NCBI GenBank assembly: GCA_029194665.1
Contig: JARFXO010000005.1
Location: forward strand, 62,001 to 126,000
Length of the DNA stretch: 64,000 bases
Reading direction: 5' to 3'
From: Nitrospira sp.
GTDB lineage: Bacteria > Nitrospirota > Nitrospiria > Nitrospirales > Nitrospiraceae
Position numbers and translations under genes: made by a program. Positions 55,441 to 64,000 of this stretch are shown one piece after another (positions within the stretch are counted from its first letter, which is position 1; each line of letters opens with the position of its first letter). A model generated the notes under the pieces. The model made no database searches and was not told the origin of the DNA. It saw only the letters and a list, made by a program, of their open reading frames with translations.

Positions 55441-55473
55441 CCGTTCGTCCTGAGGCTCTCGAAGGAGGAACGG
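55441..55473. repeat. REP-like palindromic repeat, copy B
   Basis: 33-bp palindromic element with CCGTTC and GAACGG ends and the core CCTGAGGCTCTCGAAGG, the reverse-complement partner of the copy at 41919-41951 (about 29 of 33 matches). It lies between the kinase gene and the holin-like gene. Confidence 0.6.
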
Positions 55474-55501
55474 AGGGCTTCTCCGCAGCCAGTTAGATGC
55501 T

Positions 55502-55960
55502 TCAATCCGGATTGATGATTCTTGGAGGACGACGTGGTTCGTCGGGAAGTTCCGTGAGAGTGCGGCGGTCGACGGTCCAGCTGTTGAGGACGGTCGTGAC
55601 GAGGCTGATGATCAGCGCGCCACCGACGGCGGGCCAGAATCCTGAAACGGTGAACCCTTTCACCAGGAACGCCGTGAATTCCAACAGCAGCGCGTTCAAG
55701 ACCACGAGGAACAGTCCGAGCGTAAACACGATCAAGGGCAGGGTAAGTAGAAAGAGGATAGGCCGAAGGATCACGTTGAGGAAGGTAAGGACCAAGACCG
55801 CTGCGATGCCGGACATCAGGCCGTCTGCATCCAAGCCGGGGACAATTGAGATCGCCAAGAATACCGCAATTCCCGTGATGAGGACGCGCATGAAAGCCTG
55901 ACGCGTTCCTCCGTGGAACGGCGACTCGCGTACGGCTCTCTCGAAGCGAATCGTCGGCAT
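55502..55960 (-). CDS. YvlD/phage-holin-family small membrane protein
   Basis: 152 residues with four membrane helices, family block VLTFLNVILRPILFLLTLPL and VLNALLLEFTAFLV. Despite the family name it is a chromosomal envelope protein, linked in other bacteria to envelope stress. The start at 55960 is uncertain, since an in-frame ATG at 55891 would remove the 23-residue hydrophilic extension. It is the last gene of the minus-strand run from the isoprenoid genes. Confidence 0.78.
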   Translation of the reverse strand: MPTIRFERAVRESPFHGGTRQAFMRVLITGIAVFLAISIVPGLDADGLMSGIAAVLVLTFLNVILRPILFLLTLPLIVFTLGLFLVVLNALLLEFTAFLVKGFTVSGFWPAVGGALIISLVTTVLNSWTVDRRTLTELPDEPRRPPRIINPD

Positions 55961-55963
55961 CGG

Positions 55964-56308
55964 CTACCGAGGTGGTGAAGCAGGCTTTATGGGTGAATAA
56001 TGAACCACTGTTGCGGACAGCTTCTTGGTCTTCTCGTCTTTCGTCGCCTCAATGATGACGCGGTCGTCCACGCCTGGTGGTTCGCTCGATTTAGGGTCGT
56101 TTTTGTTCTTGAATTTCACCTGCTTGCTGAGCAGGACTGAGACGATTGGTCCCTTGGCGGTTTTGACCTCGACGTGCGTCGCATCGATGGCCGTCACAAT
56201 GCCGAGGACATGAAGATCGCTGTCGCCGGCCAGGACGATGGTAGGCAACACACAGGCTACCAGCAGGATCAAGCAACTTCTTACGAGGTCGTCATGGTTC
56301 TTTAACAT
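55964..56308 (-). CDS. Secreted DUF5666-like protein
   Basis: 114 residues, signal peptide ending at VLAGD, then a small beta-rich domain (LGIVTAIDATHVEVKTAKG, VIIEATKD) of the type seen in DUF5666/OB-like exported proteins. It ends three bases before the holin-like gene and lies eight bases after the cytochrome gene, so it is part of that run. Function unknown. Confidence 0.65.
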   Translation of the reverse strand: MLKNHDDLVRSCLILLVACVLPTIVLAGDSDLHVLGIVTAIDATHVEVKTAKGPIVSVLLSKQVKFKNKNDPKSSEPPGVDDRVIIEATKDEKTKKLSATVVHYSPIKPASPPR

Positions 56309-56316
56309 GTCGACGA

Positions 56317-56877
56317 CTAGTGATGGTGGTGCTCGGTGCCTTCGTGGGGAGGTTTGGGGTTCAACGACTCCATACGCTCCAGTTCCTCATGGGTCAGGTG
56401 AGGCAGATGCCGTATGAAATGCACCAACTTCCAGCTTCCTTTATCCTTATTGATGTCGCCTTCCGCCCAGGCTGGCATCGCGGTGAAGCGGATGCCGTTG
56501 CGAATGATATAGAACAGTTCACCGTCGGACATCGATTGAATCTCTTCGCGGCGCAGGTCCGGTACTCTTGGATACACGTCTTTACCGATCTGTGTCTCAC
56601 CGCTGCCGTCATTGGCATGGCAAGCGGCGCAATGGTCGGCAAAATGATCAAGCCCTTCAAGCAACACGGCTGGACTCATGGGAACAGGATTGGGCAAGTT
56701 GCCGACCGCCTTTGGAATGGCAAAACGGCGAAATTGTCGTACCATGGTCACTTCAAGCGGATGCGGTTCAACCCTGGCGCTGAAGCCGCTCGCATACAGT
56801 CCATATCCCAGCCAGAGCGTTCCGCCGAGCGCCAAGACTCCAACGATGGCCAGTAGTGACAATAAAATTTTAAGCAT
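56317..56877 (-). CDS. Monoheme cytochrome c
   Basis: 186 residues. An N-terminal membrane anchor or signal (about 1-25) is followed by one class I cytochrome domain with heme site CAACHANDGSG near 83-93 and an axial-ligand candidate Met in FTAMPAWAEG. The C-terminus ends in four His residues (HHHH). It follows the carotenoid gene after about 70 bases. Likely a membrane-attached electron carrier; partner unknown. Confidence 0.88.
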   Translation of the reverse strand: MLKILLSLLAIVGVLALGGTLWLGYGLYASGFSARVEPHPLEVTMVRQFRRFAIPKAVGNLPNPVPMSPAVLLEGLDHFADHCAACHANDGSGETQIGKDVYPRVPDLRREEIQSMSDGELFYIIRNGIRFTAMPAWAEGDINKDKGSWKLVHFIRHLPHLTHEELERMESLNPKPPHEGTEHHHH

Positions 56878-56948
56878 ATGCGAAAACCTTTCTTGTCACT
56901 CTACCAACTCCGTAAACTGAATTCCACCCGTTCAGCAACCGGCAACCA

Positions 56949-57743
56949 TTAATTGGCCCGAGTAAGCCGAACGATCAAGCTGATCAAGACAGGCAGATGC
57001 ATCAGCAGACCGCTCATGCCCATAAAAGATTCACCGATCCAGAACGTCACGCCGAGGTTGAATGCCAAAACCCCATAGTAAAGACCGATACCGAGTAAGA
57101 GCTTCTGCGTAATCGGTTGGGCCGGCGGTAAGGCAGGCAGCCGCCTGTCCAGCGGGAAATAGATGGCCAGCGAAATCAGTCCGACGACGGCCCAACCGAT
57201 ATAATTCGCTATTGGAACACCGAAATGCCAGCCTGGGTCAGGATAGTAGTAGATCTTGCCCAAGAACCAACGGTCGCCACGCAGGGCGGCGGGATCGATC
57301 ACCATGTCGATGAAGGCGAACAAGAAGGCGGTCAGAACGTAAACAGCCCAACTCGTGCGGGTCTCCACGTCGAAGCGCAACCGTTTACGAGGTGTAGCCG
57401 CGACGCTCGGAGAGGATTCAAACGGCAGCAGGAGTCCAATCGCCACGCAGTAGGACGCGAAGAGGAGAAAACTGAATGAAATGGAATCCATGAACGGAAC
57501 GTTTGAGAAATAGAGCTCCTGGCCCACCGTCGAGCCGTTGTAGAAGTACCAGCCGAATGGGAGGCCGGTTCGGGTTGAAGAAAACTCACAGACAAATGCC
57601 GTCGCCCAGCTGATCAGCCAGAAGCACCAGGTGCGCGGCCAGCCGATCAATTGGATGGAGGAAAAGAGAAATGCGGCAAGGAAAAGAAAGACATAGGGGC
57701 GGAGGAGGATGGTCTTAATAAAGAGATCGAAGACTTCCATCAA
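56949..57743 (-). CDS. CruF-type carotenoid biosynthesis membrane protein
   Basis: 264 residues with about seven membrane helices and the CruF/DUF422 blocks STRTGLPFGWYFYN, DMVIDPAALRGDRWF and YYYPDPGWHFGVPIANYIGW. CruF enzymes hydrate the C1,2 double bond of linear carotenoids. It sits next to hpnA and a polyprenyl synthase gene, in an isoprenoid cluster. Assignment to the family is firm; the exact carotenoid made is unknown. Confidence 0.85.
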   Translation of the reverse strand: MMEVFDLFIKTILLRPYVFLFLAAFLFSSIQLIGWPRTWCFWLISWATAFVCEFSSTRTGLPFGWYFYNGSTVGQELYFSNVPFMDSISFSFLLFASYCVAIGLLLPFESSPSVAATPRKRLRFDVETRTSWAVYVLTAFLFAFIDMVIDPAALRGDRWFLGKIYYYPDPGWHFGVPIANYIGWAVVGLISLAIYFPLDRRLPALPPAQPITQKLLLGIGLYYGVLAFNLGVTFWIGESFMGMSGLLMHLPVLISLIVRLTRAN

Positions 57744-57808
57744 GCGTTGAGTTGTAAGCTTTCAGAAGCGCTAAGCGCTCATGGTTCACAACCGGATCCA
57801 GAATTTCC

Positions 57809-58792
57809 TCATGCGTACTTATGGTCACGAAACCACCGCACGGCTTTCTCCAGCGCCACTTCGGGGGGATTTTGCGGTAGGCCGAGTTCGCGGACCGCCT
57901 TGCTGCAATCGTAGTGCATCTTATACTTGGCCATCTTCACCCCTTCCAGCGGGATGCGTGGCGGCCGGCCTGTCAGGTTGGCCAACCAATGATTGAGGTA
58001 GGCGAGCGGGAGGACGACGGCTCTCGGTAATTTCAGGGCCGGGGCCTTGAGGCCGGTCAGCTTGCTGAGAATCTCAAACACTTCACGAAGCAATAGATTT
58101 TTCGAGCCAAGAATATACCGTTCACCCAGTCGGCCCTTCTCCATGGCGAGCACATGGCCGGTGGCTACATCATCGACATCGATGATGTTCATGCCGGTTT
58201 CCATGTAGGCGGGCATGCGACCCTTCATGAAATCGACAATGACCCGGCCCGTGGGCGTCGGCTTTACATCGCCTTCCCCCACCGGCGCACTGGGATTCAC
58301 GATGACGACCGGCAATCCAGCTTTCGCCAGCTTGTGTACTTCTTGCTCCGCCAGATACTTCGAGCGTTTATAGTGGCCGGCCATCTGTTCGAGCGACACC
58401 GGTGTGTTCTCTGTTCCAAGCCCTCCGCCCGGCGGTAGGCCGATCGCGCCGATGGTGCTGCAATAGACCGTGCGTTCCACACCGACGTCCCGGGCCGCTT
58501 CCAGCAGATTTCTGGTGCCGGCTACGTTGATGTCGTAGAAAATCGAGGGATCTTTGGCCCATAGGGCATAATGCGCTGCAACGTGGTAGAGGTGGCGGCA
58601 GCCGGTGAGGGCTTTACGCAGGGATGCAGGATCGCGGAGGTCCCCTGCGACTCGTTCAACCGGAAGACCGTCAAGGTTCTGCAAGTCAGAATCCACTCGC
58701 GCTAACACGCGAACGTCGATGCCGGTTCGCACGAGGGCCCGTGCCACTGCCGCTCCAACAAATCCGGTCGCGCCTGTGACCAATGCTTTCAT
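57809..58792 (-). CDS. hpnA: Hopanoid-associated sugar epimerase HpnA
   Basis: 327-residue extended SDR: NAD-binding TGATGFVGAAVARAL at 7-21, catalytic Tyr-x-x-x-Lys in HYKRSKYLAEQEV, and blocks typical of HpnA (MKGRMPAYMETGMNIIDVDDVA). HpnA is associated with modification of the hopanoid side-chain sugar in hopanoid loci. It lies between the CruF-like gene and the polyprenyl synthase. No squalene-hopene cyclase is in the window. Confidence 0.9.
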   Translation of the reverse strand: MKALVTGATGFVGAAVARALVRTGIDVRVLARVDSDLQNLDGLPVERVAGDLRDPASLRKALTGCRHLYHVAAHYALWAKDPSIFYDINVAGTRNLLEAARDVGVERTVYCSTIGAIGLPPGGGLGTENTPVSLEQMAGHYKRSKYLAEQEVHKLAKAGLPVVIVNPSAPVGEGDVKPTPTGRVIVDFMKGRMPAYMETGMNIIDVDDVATGHVLAMEKGRLGERYILGSKNLLLREVFEILSKLTGLKAPALKLPRAVVLPLAYLNHWLANLTGRPPRIPLEGVKMAKYKMHYDCSKAVRELGLPQNPPEVALEKAVRWFRDHKYA

Positions 58793-58897
58793 GACGAAGA
58801 CGCGAAACGTGAACCGTGAATCGCGAACCGTGTGAACTGAGGATGACTGCTCGGTTGTACGGGTTTGCGTTTCACGAGATAGGCTTCACGAACGACA

Positions 58898-59788
58898 TCA
58901 GTTCTTTCGGCTTGTGATATATCGCGCGATTTCTCGCAATGGGTCGGCGGGAGGACCAAATGATGAAAGCCGGGTGATGGCGCGCGTCACACAGTCATCG
59001 GCCAGTTTCCTGGCTCCGTCTACGCCGTAGAACGTCGGATAGGTTTTCTTCCCTCGTTCGGCGTCGGTGTTCGGATTTTTACCAAGCTCTTCCCTCGTGC
59101 CGATCACATTCAGCACGTCGTCGGCAATCTGAAAGGCCAGACCGATGTCTTCGGCATAGCCGGTCAGGTCGTCGAGTTGGCGATCGGTTGCCCCGGCGGC
59201 AATGGCCCCCATGCGGACTGCCGCGCGAATCAGCATGCCGGTCTTGTGCTTGTGAATGTTCTGAAGGGTGGAGAGGTCGATATCCTGGTTTTCGGCCTGG
59301 ATGTCGAAGACCTGGCCACCCACCATGCCCATACTACCGGAACCGGAGGCTAATTCTTGAATGATGCGGACTTGCCTGACCGGATCGCAGCCCTTCATGA
59401 GATCCGGCCTACTGATCAGGTCGAAGGCCATCGTCAACAGCGCATCACCGGCGAGAATCGCCATCGCTTCGCCATACACTTTGTGGTTCGTCGGTTTGCC
59501 ACGGCGAAAGTCGTCGTTGTCCATCGACGGGAGATCGTCGTGGATCAGCGAATAGGTATGGATGAGTTCCAATGAGCAAGCGACCGGCATGAGGCCAGGG
59601 GCCGTGGCTCCAATCGCTTCCGCCGCGGCGATCGTAAGGATCGGACGAATCCGTTTCCCACCCGCCATCAGGCTATAGCGCAGACCATCATGTAGCGTCG
59701 TCGGCGGTACGACAGCCGGCGGAGCCGCCTGATCCAAGAAACGATCGACCTGAACCCGCTTGTGTTCGAGATATTCGGCGATGTTCAT
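58898..59788 (-). CDS. ispA: Polyprenyl (farnesyl/geranylgeranyl) diphosphate synthase
   Basis: 296 residues of the short-chain trans-prenyltransferase family. First Asp-rich motif DDLPSMDND with GKPTNHK; second motif reads FQIADDVLN, where the last Asp is replaced by Asn, a variant also seen in active relatives. The chain length (C15 or C20) cannot be decided. It heads the run with hpnA and the carotenoid gene and supplies their isoprenoid precursor. Confidence 0.9.
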   Translation of the reverse strand: MNIAEYLEHKRVQVDRFLDQAAPPAVVPPTTLHDGLRYSLMAGGKRIRPILTIAAAEAIGATAPGLMPVACSLELIHTYSLIHDDLPSMDNDDFRRGKPTNHKVYGEAMAILAGDALLTMAFDLISRPDLMKGCDPVRQVRIIQELASGSGSMGMVGGQVFDIQAENQDIDLSTLQNIHKHKTGMLIRAAVRMGAIAAGATDRQLDDLTGYAEDIGLAFQIADDVLNVIGTREELGKNPNTDAERGKKTYPTFYGVDGARKLADDCVTRAITRLSSFGPPADPLREIARYITSRKN

Positions 59789-59910
59789 ATGGTCCGCTTT
59801 CCTCAGGACTCGTCAGCCAGCGCGGAGAGTAACAAACGATAAGAGATGAGTCAACGCAGCGGTATCGACTGATCCTGTTGCAGGACGTGAAAGCGGTATA
59901 GAATGAGGGC

Positions 59911-60966
59911 ATGTCGCATCTCAGGAAATCGTCGGTCTGGTATGCCTGGCTCTTCGTAAGATTCGCGATGCCGATCCTGATGGGGTTCTTCCTGATCGCC
60001 GTACCGGGATCCAGCGAATCGGCGCAGCCCGAATCAGATCTGGGAACCTGGCATGCCGCCGCACCGATACCGACGAAGCGAACGGAGGCAGCTGCTGCGG
60101 CATTGGATGGAAAAATCTACGTCGTCGGCGGATTTGAAAAGCCGAGCTTCGGCAATCTGTTGAATTTCGGGATCACGCCGTCGGTCGAAGTCTATGATCC
60201 CGCGACTGACCGATGGGCCTTGAAAGCGCCTCTGCCGGTCGGTTTGCATCATGTCGGGATCGCCGTCGTAGACAGCCGATTATACGTCATCGGCGGATAC
60301 ACGAAGTCCGGCTTCACCGTCTGGAATCCGGTGGCGACGGTCTATGCCTATGATCCGGCTACGGACCGTTGGACCGAGCGTGCCTCGATGCCGACGGCAC
60401 GCGGTGCATTGGCTGTGACCGAACATGAGGGAAAGCTCTACGCCATCGGCGGGTATGATCGGAAAGCCAATAACCCCCAGGTCGAAGTCTACGATCCCCT
60501 CCTCAACACCTGGACAACACGGGCTTCTCTCCCGACCCCTCGCGATCATCTCGCCTCTGCAGCTGTGGCTGGAAAGATTTATGCGATCGGTGGACGTGTG
60601 AATGGGGACTATGCTCAGAATCTGGCCCTCGTGGAACGGTACGATCCTGCTACCGACCGCTGGATGCGAGTCTCGGATCTCCCGACTGCGCGCAGCGGCA
60701 TCGCTGCTGCTGTAGCCAGAGAGAAGATCTACGTATTCGGCGGCGAAGGGGCAGTGGGAACATTCCAAGAGAATGAAGCATATGATCCGACGCGTGATAC
60801 CTGGCAGCGTATGGCACCGATGCCGACAGCCCGTCACGGTCTCGGATCGGCGGTGGTGCAAGGGCATATCTATGTGATCAGCGGTGGACCGACTCCCGGC
60901 GGTTCCTTCAGCGATCTCAACGAAGTCTTTACCGTCCCGTCGACAAGCAGCGCGATGTCTGAGTGA
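59911..60966 (+). CDS. Exported kelch-repeat protein
   Basis: 351 residues with an N-terminal signal anchor (about 18-35), then six to seven kelch repeats with the VYDPATDRW and YVVGG signatures, forming a beta-propeller. It should be exported and mediate binding. It stands alone, divergent from the polyprenyl synthase. Whether it has enzyme activity is unknown; no catalytic residues are apparent. Confidence 0.85.
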   Translation: MSHLRKSSVWYAWLFVRFAMPILMGFFLIAVPGSSESAQPESDLGTWHAAAPIPTKRTEAAAAALDGKIYVVGGFEKPSFGNLLNFGITPSVEVYDPATDRWALKAPLPVGLHHVGIAVVDSRLYVIGGYTKSGFTVWNPVATVYAYDPATDRWTERASMPTARGALAVTEHEGKLYAIGGYDRKANNPQVEVYDPLLNTWTTRASLPTPRDHLASAAVAGKIYAIGGRVNGDYAQNLALVERYDPATDRWMRVSDLPTARSGIAAAVAREKIYVFGGEGAVGTFQENEAYDPTRDTWQRMAPMPTARHGLGSAVVQGHIYVISGGPTPGGSFSDLNEVFTVPSTSSAMSE

Positions 60967-61055
60967 TTCTTACGTCATAGGTTTCCAAGTTCTTTTGAGC
61001 AAATGGCTGCTGACGATCAGCTGTGACCGCACTCCACTCGTTCAGAAACTCAGTC

Positions 61056-63392
61056 TCAACGGCGTCTTACCCTCCACAACAAGACAACGAGAGACATGAG
61101 CAGCATGGTAGGTAGCAACATATCTCCGGTTGTGCCGGGCGCGAGAGTGCAGCCTCCGCCGTTCTCACCAGAAACCGGCGAGGCTGGCGCGGCATTGAAC
61201 GTTGCGGTTACAGTTGCGTTTTGGGTGAGCGAGCAGGGATTAGATCCACTACAATCTCCACTCCACCCTGCGAAGACAGACCCAGCATCGGCTACTGCAG
61301 TAAGGTTCACAGTACTGCCCTGGGGAAATTGTCGATTGCACCTCGCTCCACAGTCGATTCCGGATGGGCTGGATGTCACCGTGCCGGTTCCCGCGCCTGC
61401 CTTGCTGACCGTGACCGTGAAGTTTGCCACAACACTGGCCAACGCGGCCCGAGCGTTGATTCGCCCGCCGGTCGACACCTTTCCATTCAAAGAAGCCTTC
61501 CGATCCACTGTGTTGAGGATTGCGTTCCTGACTTCAGATACGGTGAGATTGGGATTGACCGAGAGCAACAAGCCGGCGAGTCCCGCCACATGCGGAGCGG
61601 CCATCGAAGTGCCCTGGAGAAATTGATAATCTGTCGAGCCGGAAGGAGAACCAGCGACGCAGGCGACACGGACATTGTCCAAGTAGACTCCGTCCGAGAC
61701 GACGCTCTCATCCGTCATGAACCGAAATCGGAATCTTGCGCTGTTGGCTTTACCATCTGGGATGTCGCCAAAGGTCAGTGGAACGAATTGTCCAGCTGAC
61801 GAGCCACTGAACGCTCCTCCGAGAACCCAATTGTTTCCACTATCGCCGGATGACTCCGTCACCATTCCATCAAATCCATCAAACATTCCCTCAACTACTG
61901 CCTCGGTCGATAGGTTCACACGACCGTCAAACCGACAGCCCCGTTGTCCTGCCGTACTGAACACAGGCCCCATTGCGAAAGAATCGGTGTTGTCTCGATA
62001 GTCGGCCCCGGGGCTGTCCGTCATACTATTCGGAGGGCTGAATGAGGCGGCACTCGTGAAGCCCCACGTATTGTTGGTCCCCCCGGTGACATACCCGAGG
62101 CTGGTCGGATCTGAATCAAAGGTATGGAACAGCACATTCGTGACGTTTGATGTGGGCTTTGTGCTGTTGATCCTGACTCCTGGCGCCGCCACCTGAACCG
62201 TGGTGGACCCGAAATTAGAAAAGCTCGCCAGCTCATCATTCTGATCCGTCGCGGCCACGGCGATCACATTCTCGAGGGCAGCCTTCTGTTGCCCTTCACA
62301 TACCGACGGAGCACTGAAATTTGCGGGGAAACTCGGGACGTTGTCGTTATCCGATTTCTCATTTCCTGCCGCTGCAACAACAAGCACCCCTGCTGCATGC
62401 GCAGCACTCACCGCATCATATTGAGCAAGACTACAAGGCCCGCTGAAACTCGCGTTGATGACACGTGCCCCTCTGGCGACAGCATAGTGGACCGAGCTGA
62501 GAATGGCTGACGAGGGTAGACCACCCACTCCCCCTGCTTTCAGGGCCATCAGTCCGGCGGTCCACATGACGCCCGTCACGCCGGTGGCATTGTTCCCTCT
62601 CGCAGCGATGGTCCCGGCAACGTGAGTCCCATGACCGGGGTTGACAGCTGGTTGGAGCTCGTCGTGCCGTGGGGTCAGGGCAACAGGGTCCATCGGGTCG
62701 CTGTCGTTCATGGAGAAATCCCATCCATGCACATCGTCTACCAGGCCGTTTCCATCGTCATCGACTCCATTCGCCGGGATTTCTCCCGGATTCGTCCAGA
62801 TGTTCGGGGCCAGATCTGGATGGTCGTAGGCAATGCCTGAATCGATGACTGCGATAATCACGTTTGGGCTCCCCGTGCTGATATCCCAGGCCTCCGGCGC
62901 ATCGATGTCGGCATCTGCCGTTCCTGCTGTTCCGTTCACAGCTTGACCGGTGTTATGGAGGCCCCATAACGTGCCGAACTGGGCATCGTTGGGAATGGCC
63001 TTTGGCCAGTAGAGATAATTTGGTTCGGCATATTCAACAGCGGGATTACTTCGGTACTTCTGGACCGCATCGTTGACTGATAAGGCACCTGCCAATTTGT
63101 ACCGGTGAATCGTCTTGCCCGTCACAGATAACGCGCTGAGTTCATGGGTGCTCACACTCGCATTCAGAGACGCGATGGCCGACGAGGACGTGTCGTCCCT
63201 GAATTTGACGAGCACCTCTCCTGGTACATATTGCGCCGGGTGACGTGCTTCCCCTGATAACAAGGTCATTCCGCTGGATGCCTGTTTCTGCTCCGCATGA
63301 ACCAAGCGAGCTTCCGGCATGAGTCCCGACAATGCAACGCCGAATGTTGCTATTCCTAGGATCGCCCCGCCGCAATAGCGGGTCATTCTCAT
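61056..63392 (-). CDS. Secreted multi-domain subtilase (S8)
   Basis: 778 residues from the ATG at 63392, chosen because it yields a signal peptide and follows the preceding gene by 4 bases. Prodomain (about 53-127, ending VEYAEPNYLYW), then the catalytic domain with Asp184, His254 (HGTHVAG) and Ser596 (GTSMAAP). A 180-residue beta-rich insert (about 412-588) splits the catalytic domain. A divergent InlB-type repeat (about 660-735) with cysteines follows. The C-terminus is a sorting-like signal: GGGCTLAPG, a hydrophobic helix, then RVRRR. Stand-alone prodomain gene lies upstream. Confidence 0.85.
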   Translation of the reverse strand: MRMTRYCGGAILGIATFGVALSGLMPEARLVHAEQKQASSGMTLLSGEARHPAQYVPGEVLVKFRDDTSSSAIASLNASVSTHELSALSVTGKTIHRYKLAGALSVNDAVQKYRSNPAVEYAEPNYLYWPKAIPNDAQFGTLWGLHNTGQAVNGTAGTADADIDAPEAWDISTGSPNVIIAVIDSGIAYDHPDLAPNIWTNPGEIPANGVDDDGNGLVDDVHGWDFSMNDSDPMDPVALTPRHDELQPAVNPGHGTHVAGTIAARGNNATGVTGVMWTAGLMALKAGGVGGLPSSAILSSVHYAVARGARVINASFSGPCSLAQYDAVSAAHAAGVLVVAAAGNEKSDNDNVPSFPANFSAPSVCEGQQKAALENVIAVAATDQNDELASFSNFGSTTVQVAAPGVRINSTKPTSNVTNVLFHTFDSDPTSLGYVTGGTNNTWGFTSAASFSPPNSMTDSPGADYRDNTDSFAMGPVFSTAGQRGCRFDGRVNLSTEAVVEGMFDGFDGMVTESSGDSGNNWVLGGAFSGSSAGQFVPLTFGDIPDGKANSARFRFRFMTDESVVSDGVYLDNVRVACVAGSPSGSTDYQFLQGTSMAAPHVAGLAGLLLSVNPNLTVSEVRNAILNTVDRKASLNGKVSTGGRINARAALASVVANFTVTVSKAGAGTGTVTSSPSGIDCGARCNRQFPQGSTVNLTAVADAGSVFAGWSGDCSGSNPCSLTQNATVTATFNAAPASPVSGENGGGCTLAPGTTGDMLLPTMLLMSLVVLLWRVRRR

Positions 63393-63396
63393 CACC

Positions 63397-63786
63397 CTAC
63401 TTCTGCGATTTGTACCGATAATTGGGTTCCGCATACTCGACCTCCTGATATGAAGAGAGCTGGTTAATCGCAGATTCAACCGACCGATCGTCCAAGATCC
63501 TGACGTGATAGAGGCGTCCAGGTTGAATTTCAGCGATCACGTCGATCCTGTTATCCTTGAGGATGGACGCGATCCTTTCCCGTGAAATCCCGTCCTTGAA
63601 CTTGACCAACAGTTCGGACGGGATGAATCGTGGTGACGGGGATTTCATAGGGGATTCGAAGGTATCCGTCGTTGTCGCGTTCTGGTTCGTTGCATCACAG
63701 GATGTGGAGAAGCACATAGCCGACACACACATCATAATGATGACAAGTTGTGCCGTTCGAGCGGACAAAACCGACAAACAAATCAT
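63397..63786 (-). CDS. Stand-alone subtilase prodomain-like exported protein
   Basis: 129 residues with an N-terminal signal (possible lipid-attached Cys30), then a domain clearly related to the prodomain of the next gene: PSELLVKFKDG matches PGEVLVKFRDD, and the end VEYAEPNYRYK matches VEYAEPNYLYW. Such propeptides fold and inhibit subtilases. It stops at 63397, 4 bases before the protease start, so the two are co-expressed. It could act as an extra inhibitor or chaperone, or be the remains of a duplicated protease. Confidence 0.72.
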   Translation of the reverse strand: MICLSVLSARTAQLVIIMMCVSAMCFSTSCDATNQNATTTDTFESPMKSPSPRFIPSELLVKFKDGISRERIASILKDNRIDVIAEIQPGRLYHVRILDDRSVESAINQLSSYQEVEYAEPNYRYKSQK

Positions 63787-63957
63787 CGCAGTCTCTCTCT
63801 GAAATAGGCCCGCGCGTTACATATCTGCAGGGGTTCTTGTATGCTGTTTGACGGTAGATTGAGCGGTGTGCAGTAGCAGCGCTGCTCTTCCGAAGATCAG
63901 TCCGTCCTTGCAGTGGGCCGTTCCACTTTTTGATGAACCCACGTTGAGGGAGTTGCA

Positions 63958-64000
63958 ATGCCGGAAACAAAGGATTGGCCGAAGCCGAGCACAAAGTGCG
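63958..64000 (+). CDS. Start of a gene cut by the window edge
   Basis: An ATG at 63958 follows GAGGGAG at suitable spacing and opens a frame MPETKDWPKPSTKC to the end of the window. Too short to identify. Divergent from the prodomain gene. Confidence 0.4.
   Translation, partial: MPETKDWPKPSTKC

Noticed and set aside
55502..55960. Holin-family gene taken as a sign of a prophage.
   Set aside because: The YvlD-type family is chromosomal in many bacteria, and no other phage genes surround it.

Overview
The window looks like a chromosomal segment of a Nitrospira-like bacterium (phylum Nitrospirota). This is inferred from gene content: several c-type cytochromes, hopanoid and carotenoid genes, NikR/TonB metal uptake, many metal-handling genes, and no phage or insertion-sequence core. 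No rRNA, tRNA or CRISPR array was seen.

Layout. 0.2-2.8 kb: an Hpt protein, a receiver protein and a PilB/GspE-type ATPase. 2.8-12.9 kb: housekeeping genes (two small proteins, glutamate dehydrogenase, LipB, a group-2 sigma factor, a slipin/NfeD pair, TrmI, an SDR, AroE, AroK). 13.1-19.3 kb: a heavy-metal RND efflux operon led by a His-rich exported protein. 19.4-24.0 kb: a twin-arginine GMC oxidoreductase with a diheme cytochrome. 24.0-28.4 kb: a cyanobactin-protease-like cluster. It holds a PatA-like subtilisin, a small CGGC protein, a separate PatG C-terminal-domain protein and three genes sharing one unusual N-terminal leader. One of the three carries two Kazal protease-inhibitor modules and one is frameshifted. 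A broken galactose-oxidase-like gene sits upstream.

28.4-38.1 kb is accessory DNA with mercury genes (MerT, MerP), YnfA, an AhpD-like protein, a CDF transporter and a secreted-protein/cupin/DUF1080-like operon. It holds a diverged 250-bp direct repeat and four broken genes or gene scars, so it has been reworked by duplication and deletion.

38.4-41.7 kb: HtrA protease, receiver protein, Slp-type lipoprotein. 42.0-48.0 kb: a HupE/UreJ-TPR-DUF4331-lipoprotein operon divergent from an ECF sigma factor and its cupin-type anti-sigma factor. 48.1-52.2 kb: NikR, TonB, DUF3842 and a TonB-dependent receptor, probably nickel uptake. 52.3-55.4 kb: Mpg glycosylase and a GAF histidine-kinase-like protein whose phospho-acceptor His is Thr. 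55.5-59.8 kb: small membrane and secreted proteins, a cytochrome c, and isoprenoid genes (CruF-like, HpnA, polyprenyl synthase). 59.9-63.8 kb: a kelch protein, and a secreted subtilase preceded by a separately encoded prodomain.

The best candidate for an undescribed system is the 24.0-27.9 kb cluster: leader-bearing, Cys-rich small proteins next to split PatA/PatG-type maturation proteins, with a protease inhibitor as one of the leader-bearing products.
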